A DNA stretch of 64,000 bases from the NCBI RefSeq assembly GCF_002967765.1, contig NZ_PUHY01000004.1, positions 248,001 to 312,000 on the forward strand, written 5' to 3'. The DNA comes from Blastopirellula marina (GTDB taxonomy: Bacteria; Planctomycetota; Planctomycetia; Pirellulales; Pirellulaceae). Under the pieces are notes generated by a model. The model saw only the letters and a list, made by a program, of their open reading frames with translations. It searched no databases and was not told where the DNA came from. The position numbers and the translations under genes were made by a program. Below, piece after piece: positions 1-8,681 of the stretch; the stretch's first letter is position 1; every line of letters begins with the position of its first letter.

Positions 1-2225
1 AGGACATCCTCGACCAAATCGAGCAAAGCTGGATTCTCTGAGGAAAGTGTCAGGCGACCATTTTGATCAACCTGAATCACGACGGGCTGGTCTTGTTTGG
101 GCTTGTCACTCGATGGTTGTTTGGCCTCGGGAAAGTACCGCTGCTTGAGTTCTTGCTGCGAGAGATTCTCCAGATCCGATTCCAAGGTGTCGGTTTGACG
201 GGCGGCAGTAGGCGTTTCCCCTGCTGAGTTATCTTCGGCCATCACCGAAGCCAGATGTACCGGAACCGCGATTCGTCGGCGGCGAGTGACCGAGTCGTCT
301 TTCGGACGCTGCGGTTTCGACTCGACTTCCTGGTCTTGTTCGGAAGGTGACTCTTCCCTCTTGGGGGCTGGCAAGTCAATTTCCAGTGGAGCCGGCGAGA
401 CTTGGGGCCACACTTCCTTTAACTTTTTGAGCAGCTTGTCTGCATCTTCGGAAGAACCAATTTCGAGCGTCCGTAAACGTCCTCGCTGAGAATCTCCACC
501 GGCCGGAATCTCGCCCAACTGGATCAGGAGATTTTCGATCGACTCCAGTTCGATGTCATTTGCCCAGAGAAGGAGACGATTGTTGATCACATCGGCGTCG
601 ACGCGGAATTTGTCTTTGCTTTTCGTGTCTTGCTGCTGTTGACCGAAGCCGTAATACGAGTAGTAGCCTCCGCGCCGGTTGTTGTTCTCTTCCTCTTCCT
701 CCCCTTCGCCCATCATGAAGCGAATTGAACCTGCTACGTAATCAGCCTGAAGACGACGGAGGCGAATCACTTTAAACTGTCGTCCGCTGCCATCCAACTT
801 GCTGATCAATGCTTCAATGGTGATCTTGTCGGCTGGGGTGGCGTAGGCGATTAGAGCTTTGTTTTTGTCATCCGCTACCAACTGCGTGGAAGGATCGAGA
901 TTGCCTGCTTGTAGGAGCATGGCCTGAAGGGCTTTGGGATCGAGTTGTGCCAGACGAAAGACTTGGACTCGTTGAAAGTTCGAGCCAATCGTTGCCCCTG
1001 GCTGCGGCGGCACGTCGAACATCTTGACCGCTTCGGCAATGACGACCAGCTTATCCGGCGGAGCGTTGGCAATAATGCTGTTTTGACGCGAATTGATGAC
1101 GAGATGGATATCATCGTTGCCGCTGGGGCGGCGTCGCGACTTATTGCCACCTTGCTGTTGAGCTTGTTGCATTTGCTGCATCATTTGCTGCTGCATCTGT
1201 TGCATTTGCTGCATCATCTGCGGGTTCATCATGCCGCCGCCACCGCCTGCTTTTTGCATGCCCAGCAGAGATTCAAGCTGGTTCATGACGTCTTCCGCGC
1301 GGGTATATCGGAGAAAGAATTCGTGAACCTTTGCCGATCGCACTTCGGATGATTGCTCTTCCTGAAGGACATGCTGCATTTGACGTAAATTGGTCACGAC
1401 GTCCATCACCTCCAGTCGATTAGAAGTCGCGAGTGCTGACATCGTGCCATGCTTGCTAAGCATCGGCTTCAACTCCTCGACGGCGTCTTCGGCGATTAAC
1501 CAACTGAGCGGAAAAGAGACTTTGACGAACTCATGATCATCGCAATAGCGGAGGTCTTCGGCGTGAACGCGGGGAACGCGAGCCGGATTAAGTCCTTCCA
1601 ACTTGGCGACGACCATACCTTCCTGCTGCTGCAAAATGGTGTAGCCACGCGTCATTAAACGTTCGTTTAGCAGGTCACGTACTTCATCCACGGTGTAGGC
1701 ACGCTGCGTGGTGAGGTTCAAGTAATCGCTGGGAAGTTCTTGCCAGTCCAGACTGGTATTGGAGATATCGGCCAGCCAATCTAAGACGTCTGGCCACGCT
1801 TGGCCACGAAAGTTGAAGCTGACTTTGCCTTGTTCATCCGGACGTACTTTCAGTTCCTCAGGATCGGCGGGGTCTGCAGGTTCGTCTTTTCGTTGGATGG
1901 GACCTTTCGGTGCATCTTCCGTTTTCTTGTCACCATCTGGCTTTCCCTCTCCAGGCTTTTCGCCTGGCTTGGTTTCGCCAGGATTGCCCATCGGGGGGTT
2001 GCCCTCTGGCATCGGCCCACCCGGTTGAATCGCTTGTGGACCGCCTGTTCGGCCTGGCCGCATGTGTACTTGAGCCGGGCCGCTAGACGATTCCACGACA
2101 ATTTCTTGTTGGGCGAAGCTGTTATCTGCCAGTAACAGCATGAGTGTTGAACTGACCAGAAAATAGGCCAGGATTCGTCCAGCGCGACATTCCGTGCTGA
2201 GATTCGGCGAAGTCATGGGGGTCAT
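1..2225 (-). CDS. Secretin N-terminal-domain protein, C-terminus cut off by window edge
   Basis: An open frame on the minus strand runs from an ATG at 2225 (second in-frame ATG at 2216) off the left edge, giving at least 741 codons. The N-terminus has a hydrophobic stretch (LAYFLVSSTLMLLLADNSFA) that fits a Sec signal peptide, followed by a P/G/K-rich linker. Further on are repeated segments of the type found in secretin N1-like domains (NNRLLLWANDIELESIENLL; VINSRQNSIIANAPPDKLVV), so I read it as a periplasmic or outer-membrane protein with several secretin_N modules. A low-complexity M/Q tract occupies about residues 331-357. The C-terminal beta-barrel, if there is one, is outside the window. 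No type II or III secretion partners are adjacent, so it is probably one of the orphan secretin-domain proteins common in planctomycetes. Neither start has a clear Shine-Dalgarno sequence. Confidence 0.75.
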   Translation of the reverse strand, partial: MTPMTSPNLSTECRAGRILAYFLVSSTLMLLLADNSFAQQEIVVESSSGPAQVHMRPGRTGGPQAIQPGGPMPEGNPPMGNPGETKPGEKPGEGKPDGDKKTEDAPKGPIQRKDEPADPADPEELKVRPDEQGKVSFNFRGQAWPDVLDWLADISNTSLDWQELPSDYLNLTTQRAYTVDEVRDLLNERLMTRGYTILQQQEGMVVAKLEGLNPARVPRVHAEDLRYCDDHEFVKVSFPLSWLIAEDAVEELKPMLSKHGTMSALATSNRLEVMDVVTNLRQMQHVLQEEQSSEVRSAKVHEFFLRYTRAEDVMNQLESLLGMQKAGGGGGMMNPQMMQQMQQMQQQMMQQMQQAQQQGGNKSRRRPSGNDDIHLVINSRQNSIIANAPPDKLVVIAEAVKMFDVPPQPGATIGSNFQRVQVFRLAQLDPKALQAMLLQAGNLDPSTQLVADDKNKALIAYATPADKITIEALISKLDGSGRQFKVIRLRRLQADYVAGSIRFMMGEGEEEEENNNRRGGYYSYYGFGQQQQDTKSKDKFRVDADVINNRLLLWANDIELESIENLLIQLGEIPAGGDSQRGRLRTLEIGSSEDADKLLKKLKEVWPQVSPAPLEIDLPAPKREESPSEQDQEVESKPQRPKDDSVTRRRRIAVPVHLASVMAEDNSAGETPTAARQTDTLESDLENLSQQELKQRYFPEAKQPSSDKPKQDQPVVIQVDQNGRLTLSSENPALLDLVEDV

Positions 2226-2278
2226 TGATCCGGCTGAATGATGGGTGGGGCGGCCGAGATTTGATAAGTGAGTCGTCA

Positions 2279-2307
2279 ATTATCCTCGTATATTGCTACG
2301 GTCGCAA
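2279..2307 (-). promoter_or_regulatory. Predicted sigma-70-type promoter of the secretin-domain gene
   Basis: On the minus strand TTGCGA (2307-2302) is followed after exactly 17 bases by GATAAT (2284-2279). This leaves a leader of about 45 bases before the ATG at 2225. Spacing and hexamers match the vegetative consensus well, but this is pattern matching only. Confidence 0.45.
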
Positions 2308-2685
2308 CGAATTGCCAGACTTTTCCCCCAAATTTGGAGGATCACTAGTCATCTCGGAAGGTGGTAAGCAAGCCATCTAGCAAGACGTATCAAAACCGAT
2401 TTGGTTTTCTCGCTAGCTCTTGTTTGGTGCCAGGAACCCTTTAACTTAGAGGCAATCTAGGCGGACCGGAGGAATTGCGTGACGTCAGTGCTGGCAATTT
2501 CTATTTTCACATTGAGGAAGTTTTGCCCTGGTTTTGGGGAACTTTCCTCGCTACAAGCCCATCTACTGCTTTGCACGCGGTCAGATACATCGGCCGCATG
2601 TGTTAAACCTTTTGTTTAAGTCCTTGCAGCAAAGAACGTTCGGACGACTAAAGTACGATCCAGCGTCCGACCTCGGCATTGATCC
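2308..2685. other. Intergenic region between divergent genes
   Basis: No gene recognised. The only structure seen is a small perfect inverted repeat, TTAAAC-CTTTT-GTTTAA (2603-2619), about 70 bases before the next gene. It could be an operator or chance A/T-rich symmetry. Confidence 0.4.
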
Positions 2686-4158
2686 ATGAGTTTGCAACTA
2701 AATGATGAACTTCTCTCGGCCTTCCTCGATGGGGAAGTTTCCGCGGAAGAACGTCGGCAAATCGAGGTCATGCTGGCCGCGTCTCCAGAATGGCAGAAAC
2801 GCTATCGCCAGATGGTCGAGGCGGTGAATCTGGTGCGAACCCTCCCTGAGGAAACGTTGCCTCGAGATTTCTCGCAGGGGATCTTGGCTCAGATTGCGCA
2901 GCGTCAGCAGGTGGAACAGTCCGGGCAAAACGTATCGCCTGATGGTACATCTCCAGCCCCGGTTCATGTTGCCCCCCAAGTTGTGGTGGCAACGCCCGCC
3001 GAGCGTTCGCAGTCAAAACGCATTCGTAGAAAACCGTCAGCGGTTTCTCCTGCTTGGCTCGCTTTGGCAGCTTGTGTCGTAGTGGCCATTGGTTTGGGGA
3101 TCGCGATTCAGGCTGGCATGTTTGATGGTGATCAGACTCCAGTTGCCGTTGATAACCAGGATGCCAACCCGGTCCAAGATCCTACGGCGGCCCTAGCAAC
3201 CAACACCGATCCCCTGCCTATCAATAATCAGCCTGCGGTCGACGTTAAGCCAGAATCATCGGAAAAGTCTCCTTTCCCAGATGTCAACCAATTTGCCAAC
3301 GACAATAATTCGCCACTGACAGATCAGCCAGCCATGGACAATGCGGATAAAGAGAAACCAAGTGGTTTCCGGATTCGCGTCCGGACCCGGCCGGGAAATA
3401 CGAAGCCAACTCCAGAGACTATGGTTCGACCTCCCACAATTGCGCGGAGTGTGTACAACCTTGAGAAGCAAGATGATCTAGGACTCGATCGAAGCGAAAT
3501 GGTCGCGATCGACGATGCGAATACGTTGACCGAATTGGTCAATTGGATCGATGCCGATCAAGATAGCAATCTTTCCGATTCAGAAATGCAACAAGCTTGG
3601 TTTCGTTTCTCGAAGCCAGACATGCAAGCACCGGCGATTAGTGATGCTTCGTTGAAACTAATCGATCGGGACATGAATGAGAAGATTTCAGCCGCTGAGT
3701 TCAACTTAGTGATTGCTTCGGTTCGCTGGAGTTCGTCGGAAGCGATTCGTCGAATCTGGTTCCGCTTGGATGCGAACGGAGATGGCGTCTGGTCGCCAAG
3801 CGACTTTGCCAGTAATGCTCGATTCGCTCCGATCCAAACCGAAGTTGTGCAGTGGCATTCTTTACTCGACCGATCACGCAATGGAAGCGTATCACGCATA
3901 GAGTACGTGCTTTCGGCGGGCCAAATGCAACTAACCTTGAAGAATTGGGAGCAGAAGCTTCTCAATCCTCGGGTTTATGATGAGACTCAGAAGTTGGTCG
4001 CAGAATTCGACCGCGATGGCAATAGCCAGCTAGCAGGTCGAGAACTTCGACGTCTGCGTGAAAGTCGCGAAGATCTGAAATCACTTCTGGAGAATATCGA
4101 CCAGGATGGTATCTCTGCTTACGAGCTCTATCTTTTGATCGAATTGAAGCAACTCTAG
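2686..4158 (+). CDS. Anti-sigma-factor-like transmembrane protein with EF-hand repeats
   Basis: 490 aa. The first 70 residues (LNDELLSAFLDGEVSAEERR, then a helical segment) resemble the cytoplasmic sigma-binding domain of RseA/RsiW-type anti-sigma factors, without the zinc-binding HxxxCxxC motif. A single membrane segment lies at about 123-143, then a disordered P/D/N-rich linker to about 255. The C-terminal half has EF-hand-type loops at about 289-300 (DADQDSNLSDSE), 327-338, 362-373 (DANGDGVWSPSD), 395-406 and 442-453 (DRDGNSQLAGRE), plus a shortened one near 472. The layout suggests a sensor with calcium-binding loops outside the membrane and a regulatory domain inside. It lies 239 bases upstream of an RpoD-type sigma factor on the same strand, which makes a functional link attractive but unproven; anti-sigma factors of this class usually pair with ECF sigma factors, and none is adjacent. 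Confidence 0.7.
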   Translation: MSLQLNDELLSAFLDGEVSAEERRQIEVMLAASPEWQKRYRQMVEAVNLVRTLPEETLPRDFSQGILAQIAQRQQVEQSGQNVSPDGTSPAPVHVAPQVVVATPAERSQSKRIRRKPSAVSPAWLALAACVVVAIGLGIAIQAGMFDGDQTPVAVDNQDANPVQDPTAALATNTDPLPINNQPAVDVKPESSEKSPFPDVNQFANDNNSPLTDQPAMDNADKEKPSGFRIRVRTRPGNTKPTPETMVRPPTIARSVYNLEKQDDLGLDRSEMVAIDDANTLTELVNWIDADQDSNLSDSEMQQAWFRFSKPDMQAPAISDASLKLIDRDMNEKISAAEFNLVIASVRWSSSEAIRRIWFRLDANGDGVWSPSDFASNARFAPIQTEVVQWHSLLDRSRNGSVSRIEYVLSAGQMQLTLKNWEQKLLNPRVYDETQKLVAEFDRDGNSQLAGRELRRLRESREDLKSLLENIDQDGISAYELYLLIELKQL

Positions 4159-4218
4159 TCGAACCTTCGTTGGATGCGTGGAGTAGATAACGTGCGGGCA
4201 ACCGTGTGCAAAAACTAC

Positions 4219-4267
4219 ACGCCGGGTGAATTGGGGCTACTTCCTTTCTTTCGTCACCCGACGGCGT
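4219..4267 (+). repeat. Imperfect inverted repeat between anti-sigma-like gene and sigma factor
   Basis: ACGCCGGGTGA (4219-4229) faces TCACCCGACGGCGT (4254-4267), an inverted repeat with a three-base bulge and a 24-base loop. There is no T-run, so it is not a standard terminator. It lies between the two coding regions and could form an mRNA hairpin or be a protein-binding site. Confidence 0.3.
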
Positions 4268-4397
4268 AGAATGAGTGTTCTTAGACGAGCATTTGCCAGC
4301 ATGTTCGTTTGAGTCGAGGTCGAACGCGTTCGTGGTTTGCACGCAGCATTTTTCGCTGCTTGTGGTTAACCGTGAACGAGCGGGAGCAGATTCGAAG

Positions 4398-5921
4398 ATG
4401 ACCGACGGAGGCAGCAGCGCGGCTCGGAAGGGTAACCGTTCCGGTGGCGCCGAATTAAATTTGGCTACAGCGAGTTGGGAGACGAGTATCTCGTCTCAAT
4501 TGCCGGGAACTCGTAGTCAGGATGGAACCGCTAGTAAGTTTTCATCAAAAGCTTGGGAGCCAGAATCGCTCCGAGCTTACCTTACCGAGATGGGTAAGAT
4601 TCCTCGCCTGACGCCAGAACAGGAAATTGATCTAGCCCAACGTGTTACCAAGACACGGACCGCTTTCTTGAAGCGACTGTTCGCTTGCGGTGTCGTATCG
4701 ACGCGAATCTGCGATTTGCTAGTCGAAGTCGTGGAAGGGGATCGCCGGCTTGATCGTACCCTGGAAGTGACGATCAGCAGTCCGCAGGAGAAAGCGAAGT
4801 GGCATGATCGAATTAAGGATGCGATTAGTCGACTGACAGAAGCAGCCGTACTCGATCAGGATGATCTCTCTGTCGCCATGTCGGAAACTGAATACACCGA
4901 GGACCAACGAAGTCATGCGGTCGAGCGACTAATGCGTCGTCGACATGCTACCGCCTGCTTCCTCTTGGCGCTGGGACTACGTGAGAAGTATTATCCTACA
5001 TGGATGCAAGCCGTTGAGAATACCGCGAAAAAGCTCGGTATTTCGCGAGAATACGCCATCAGCAAACCCGCTGATATCTTTCGCCAGCCAAGCACGGCTG
5101 CAGCGCGAGAAGTGCTCGGGTTGTATCACGAATCGCCTGGCACGCTGCAATTTCAATTGCCGCGAATTCGCCAGATGCAAGAGGCTTACTCCCTAGCGAA
5201 ACAGCAACTCGTCGGCGCGAATCTTCGCTTGGTTGTTTCCATCGCCAAGTCGTATCGCCACCGTGGTTTGAACTTCATGGACTTGATCCAAGAAGGGAAC
5301 CTCGGTCTCATGCGTGCAGTGGAAAAGTTCGACCAGTCGCTCGGGTTTAAGTTTGCGACCTATGCAACTTGGTGGATCCGGCAAGCGATTCTTAAGGCGA
5401 TAACCGACCAAGCAAAACTGATCCGAGTTCCGGTCCGCATGCAGGAGCGAATTCAGTCGGTGCAAACTTCCAAGGCAGTGCTTCGGCAGGAAGAGAATCG
5501 CAACCCAACCATCGAAGAAATCGCGCATCACGCTAAGATCAGCGAAAAGGACGTTCGTCATGCCGATGCGTTGATGGGCGGGCCACTTTCGCTTGATGTT
5601 CGCTTGTCGGATGACGATGAGTTTGCTGACATCCTTCCCGATCGAAACGAGTCGCGCTCGCTAAGCGAATCAGGGCGGTCGACGGTACAACAACTTCTGC
5701 TTAAAGTTTTCAATGTTCTCAATCATCGGGAACAAGAAATCCTCCGCCGTCGCTTTGGCATCGGTGATGGCCGAACGCAAACATTGGAGGAAGTCAGTCG
5801 CGCGTTCTCATTAACGCGAGAGCGTATTCGTCAGATCGAGATCGCAGCTTTGCGTAAATTGCGAAAGTCGAGCGAATGTGCCTGTCTTGAAGATTGGATT
5901 GATGAGCCAGTAACTTTGTAA
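4398..5921 (+). CDS. RpoD/SigA-type sigma-70 factor
   Basis: 507 aa from the ATG at 4398, preceded by GGGAG at 4382-4386; an in-frame ATG at 4275 would add 41 residues without sigma similarity. Region 1.2 is at about 57-85 ([20 protein letters not shown]). Regions 2.1-2.4 are at about 272-345, with the RpoD hallmarks [20 protein letters not shown] and [11 protein letters not shown]. Region 3 is at about 370-415 and region 4 at about 432-492, with [10 protein letters not shown] in the -35-recognition helix. About 185 residues separate regions 1.2 and 2, a position where RpoD proteins carry a non-conserved region. The class (group 1 or 2) directs RNA polymerase to vegetative-type promoters. The long acidic region 1.1 of a primary sigma is missing, so an alternative group 2 factor is more likely than the housekeeping one. 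Confidence 0.85.
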   Translation: MTDGGSSAARKGNRSGGAELNLATASWETSISSQLPGTRSQDGTASKFSSKAWEPESLRAYLTEMGKIPRLTPEQEIDLAQRVTKTRTAFLKRLFACGVVSTRICDLLVEVVEGDRRLDRTLEVTISSPQEKAKWHDRIKDAISRLTEAAVLDQDDLSVAMSETEYTEDQRSHAVERLMRRRHATACFLLALGLREKYYPTWMQAVENTAKKLGISREYAISKPADIFRQPSTAAAREVLGLYHESPGTLQFQLPRIRQMQEAYSLAKQQLVGANLRLVVSIAKSYRHRGLNFMDLIQEGNLGLMRAVEKFDQSLGFKFATYATWWIRQAILKAITDQAKLIRVPVRMQERIQSVQTSKAVLRQEENRNPTIEEIAHHAKISEKDVRHADALMGGPLSLDVRLSDDDEFADILPDRNESRSLSESGRSTVQQLLLKVFNVLNHREQEILRRRFGIGDGRTQTLEEVSRAFSLTRERIRQIEIAALRKLRKSSECACLEDWIDEPVTL

Positions 5922-5953
5922 ATGTCTGTGCTCAAATCGACTTCGTGCGGTAA

Positions 5954-7066
5954 CTACCACGAATCGCATTCGTAGGAAAGTTGCCGCAGGTAGTCGATCA
6001 CCTCCTCCAATTCGGCGACCTCGACCCCAACTTGGCGGCCGTCCCGATCGCAGCGAGCCAGGAGCATCAGCTCTTCATAGCTCTCCGATTGCTTGAGTCG
6101 CTGTTTTGCTCGGGCCCCCAGGGAGCCATCCAGGATTTGCCCAGCCTCCATGTGATAGGCGATGAGCCAGTGTGTCCGTTCGGTGATATCTTCGCCCAAC
6201 GCAGTCAGCCCTGCCTGTACATGGTTGTACGGGTCGATCCCCTTTCCTACGTCGTGTAGTAAGGCAGCCAACAGAAACTCTTCGTCATAAGGAAGTTGCC
6301 GTTTGGCTAATTCGAATACTTGGAGACTGTGGTAGAGCACGTCACCTTCGGGGTGCCATTTGGGGTTTTGCTTGACGTTCTCCAGTGGGAGCATCAAAGC
6401 TTCGTACTGCAAAAAGCGATCGACCTGATTCTCGATTGCGGCCAAGCCTTCTTCATATTCGCCGGGCTCGTATTGTGTTTGGAGAAACTGCTCGAACTCG
6501 GCTAAGCTCATCCGTTCCTGCGGCTTACCTGTTATGGAACTGCGCGAAACGACCGACACTTCGTTGCTTGCCCGCACAGTGATCTCGAACGGGTATTCTT
6601 CGCGGATATGGATGTGGACATAGACCCCTTCGGCACCTGGTTTGTTGACGTGTTTTCGTTCGACGTCGTAGCGTACCCCTTCGGCATCTAATGCCGACGT
6701 TACGCTGGAGACGCTATCGCTGAAAACATGGAGATCGATATCCGATCCTTTCCGAACGTGGCCTGTGAGTACGCTTCCGACGATTTTCGGGCGAAATCTT
6801 TCCAGGATCTTCATCATCCGCAGGCCTTCCAGACGCATCGACAAAAGGTGGCTTAGGCGAGAATCTCCCTCGAACATTCGAGCCATGGACTGGACCTCGT
6901 CTCGAATTTCGGCATTCGTGGGGAGATCGGCATCTTTGACCCAACCGCGCTGAACTCGGCGGGCCGCTTTCATCTTGGCCTGATAGTACTCCGATACCTG
7001 GCGGTCATACAACAAGCGCGCAGCTTCATGGGCAATCTGACGACGCAGTTTCGACGGTTCCGACAT
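5954..7066 (-). CDS. Nucleotidyltransferase plus HD-domain protein
   Basis: 370 aa. Residues 97-111 have the nucleotidyltransferase signature GSVLTGHVRKGSDIDLH, with D109 and D111 as likely metal ligands. The C-terminal half carries an HD phosphohydrolase domain: H238 (WHPEGD), H246 and the HD pair H271-D272 (LLAALLHDVGKGID). The order nucleotidyltransferase then HD recalls bacterial tRNA nucleotidyltransferase/poly(A) polymerase, but the N-terminal 90 residues are different, and the usual CCA-enzyme motifs after the DxD are not recognisable. The substrate is therefore unknown. It converges on the sigma factor gene with 32 bases between stops. Expression probably starts from its own promoter upstream. 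Confidence 0.75.
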   Translation of the reverse strand: MSEPSKLRRQIAHEAARLLYDRQVSEYYQAKMKAARRVQRGWVKDADLPTNAEIRDEVQSMARMFEGDSRLSHLLSMRLEGLRMMKILERFRPKIVGSVLTGHVRKGSDIDLHVFSDSVSSVTSALDAEGVRYDVERKHVNKPGAEGVYVHIHIREEYPFEITVRASNEVSVVSRSSITGKPQERMSLAEFEQFLQTQYEPGEYEEGLAAIENQVDRFLQYEALMLPLENVKQNPKWHPEGDVLYHSLQVFELAKRQLPYDEEFLLAALLHDVGKGIDPYNHVQAGLTALGEDITERTHWLIAYHMEAGQILDGSLGARAKQRLKQSESYEELMLLARCDRDGRQVGVEVAELEEVIDYLRQLSYECDSW

Positions 7067-7775
7067 AAGAGGCAGCGAACTGAATCGCTGGCAGGTCGAC
7101 GGGTTTAGAAGTTTTATGCCGTCTGGTCGACAACAGAACGGCTACGTGAATTATACACAATTTTGCTCAGTAGGCGTGATGCCAGTATTACAGGCGTGAA
7201 GCGGTAAGCAAGGATCAAACGACCCGGAGCAGGCATCCTGGAAATGGAGTGCTAAGGCATAGAGGTAGGCTACGTCGCACCGCGCCGATCCGGCAACCAG
7301 GTGCCCTCTCCCGACAACCAAATCACCGGCCGGCAACGGTGCGCACGTCAGCCGCAAGATGCACTCCTCGCGGCGTCAAAGGCGGCAACTTCCCTACTTA
7401 GTCCAACCCAACATTGTTGGGGAACTGCCCGATTGAATGTGGGCAACTCGTAGCGAGGAAAAGGGGGGGGCGGCGTCCTTGGGCCAGCGGATGGACTCGT
7501 CATTTGCAAAATGCATGCCGCAGCCCCTAAACCCTTGAGTGGTTCAGCTTTGGCCACATGCCCTAGCCACTGACTACAGCGTGAGTTAGATACGATTGAT
7601 GCATCTTGGCAACACCCTTGCTAAGCAATTCTTGGCGGCAGTTGCCACGGATGCGCGCCACTTGTGCCTATTTCCGGGGCAGAAGTGGATCTGGTTTGGA
7701 TTACTACATTCCGATGCTTCCCGGCGTTAGAATACGGCGAAACCATTCGGCCCCATTCATTGAGAGATTTCCACC
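7067..7775. other. Intergenic region with no recognisable gene
   Basis: About 700 bases. Short frames here encode Cys/Pro/Leu-rich sequences without domain character and lack ribosome-binding sites. A perfect TATAAT on the minus strand at 7155-7150 could be the -10 element for the nucleotidyltransferase-HD gene, although no good -35 hexamer stands 16-18 bases upstream. A G8 run lies near 7463-7470. On the plus strand TAGAAT at 7728-7733 could be the -10 for the FAH-family gene. The rest may be a decayed gene or long regulatory region. Confidence 0.4.
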
Positions 7776-8642
7776 ATGCGTCTTGCAAAGTTCATCGGCA
7801 CCCATGGAACACCCGCGATCGGCCTGGTCCGCGACAACGAGGTCGTTCAGTTCTCGTCTCACGAGATCAGTAGCCTGTTCGACATTTTGAATGCTGAGAA
7901 CCCGGCGCAGATGGTTGAATCACTGCTGCCAAAGGCGGAGCAAACGATTCCGCTTGACGAAGTGGTCTGGTTGCCGCCGATCGATCAGCAGGAGGTCTGG
8001 GCGGCCGGGGTGACCTACAAGCGGAGTCAGACCGCTCGAATGGAAGAGTCGGAAGCTGCAGCGGACTGTTACGACCGCGTTTATCAGTCCGATCGGCCTG
8101 AGCTGTTCTTCAAGGCAACGCCGCACCGCGTGACGGGAACGGGACAAACTTTGCGAATTCGAAAGGATTCCAAGTGGAATGTCCCTGAGCCGGAGTTTGC
8201 GTTGGCCCTGAATTCTCGGGGACAAATCGTTGGTCTCACGATTGGCAACGACATGAGCAGCCGGGACATCGAAGGCGAGAACCCCCTTTATCTCCCCCAG
8301 GCAAAAGTTTATGACCAATGTTGCGGGCTGGGACCGTGGGTCGTTCTGGCTTCGGAGTATTGGAAGGACTTTCCGCAGCTTTCAGACGTTCAAGTTCGGC
8401 TAGACATTGTCCGCAGTGGAGAAAGTGTGTTCGGGGGAGAGACCAGCCTCGACCAACTAGCTCGTTCATTGGAGGGATTGGTTGAATACCTCTTCCGTGA
8501 TCAGCACTTCCCCCGCGGAGCCTTCTTGTTGACCGGCACTGGCATTGTGCCGGACAACGACTTCACCCTTCAGCCGCAAGACATCGTGAATATCACCATT
8601 TCGGGCATCGGAACCCTGACCAGCGAGATCATTCAGGGTTAG
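7776..8642 (+). CDS. Fumarylacetoacetate-hydrolase-fold protein, probable 2-keto-3-deoxy sugar acid dehydratase/hydrolase
   Basis: 288 aa. The FAH-fold C-terminal domain is clear: likely metal ligands E138 and E140 in [12 protein letters not shown] and D159 in [20 protein letters not shown], followed by a CCGLGPWV segment. The shape ([18 protein letters not shown], then [20 protein letters not shown]) resembles the 2-keto-3-deoxy-D-arabinonate dehydratase branch rather than true fumarylacetoacetase. It sits 39 bases before a 2-oxoglutarate-semialdehyde dehydrogenase gene, the enzyme that takes the product of such a dehydratase. The pair would turn a 2-keto-3-deoxypentonate into 2-oxoglutarate, the last steps of the oxidative (Weimberg-type) pentose route in the cytoplasm. 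Other FAH activities, such as diketo-acid hydrolysis, cannot be excluded. Confidence 0.8.
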   Translation: MRLAKFIGTHGTPAIGLVRDNEVVQFSSHEISSLFDILNAENPAQMVESLLPKAEQTIPLDEVVWLPPIDQQEVWAAGVTYKRSQTARMEESEAAADCYDRVYQSDRPELFFKATPHRVTGTGQTLRIRKDSKWNVPEPEFALALNSRGQIVGLTIGNDMSSRDIEGENPLYLPQAKVYDQCCGLGPWVVLASEYWKDFPQLSDVQVRLDIVRSGESVFGGETSLDQLARSLEGLVEYLFRDQHFPRGAFLLTGTGIVPDNDFTLQPQDIVNITISGIGTLTSEIIQG

Positions 8643-8681
8643 TCACTGTCCATTATTGAATACGGGAAAGGTTTCAGGCTC

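Noticed and set aside
4275-4397. Extended N-terminus for the sigma factor
   Set aside because: The 41 extra residues have no sigma-factor character; the ATG at 4398 has a better ribosome-binding site.
7151-7890. Several 60-95-codon frames in the gap before the FAH gene
   Set aside because: Cys/Pro/Ser-rich or overlapping the real FAH gene in another frame, no ribosome-binding sites, no family resemblance.
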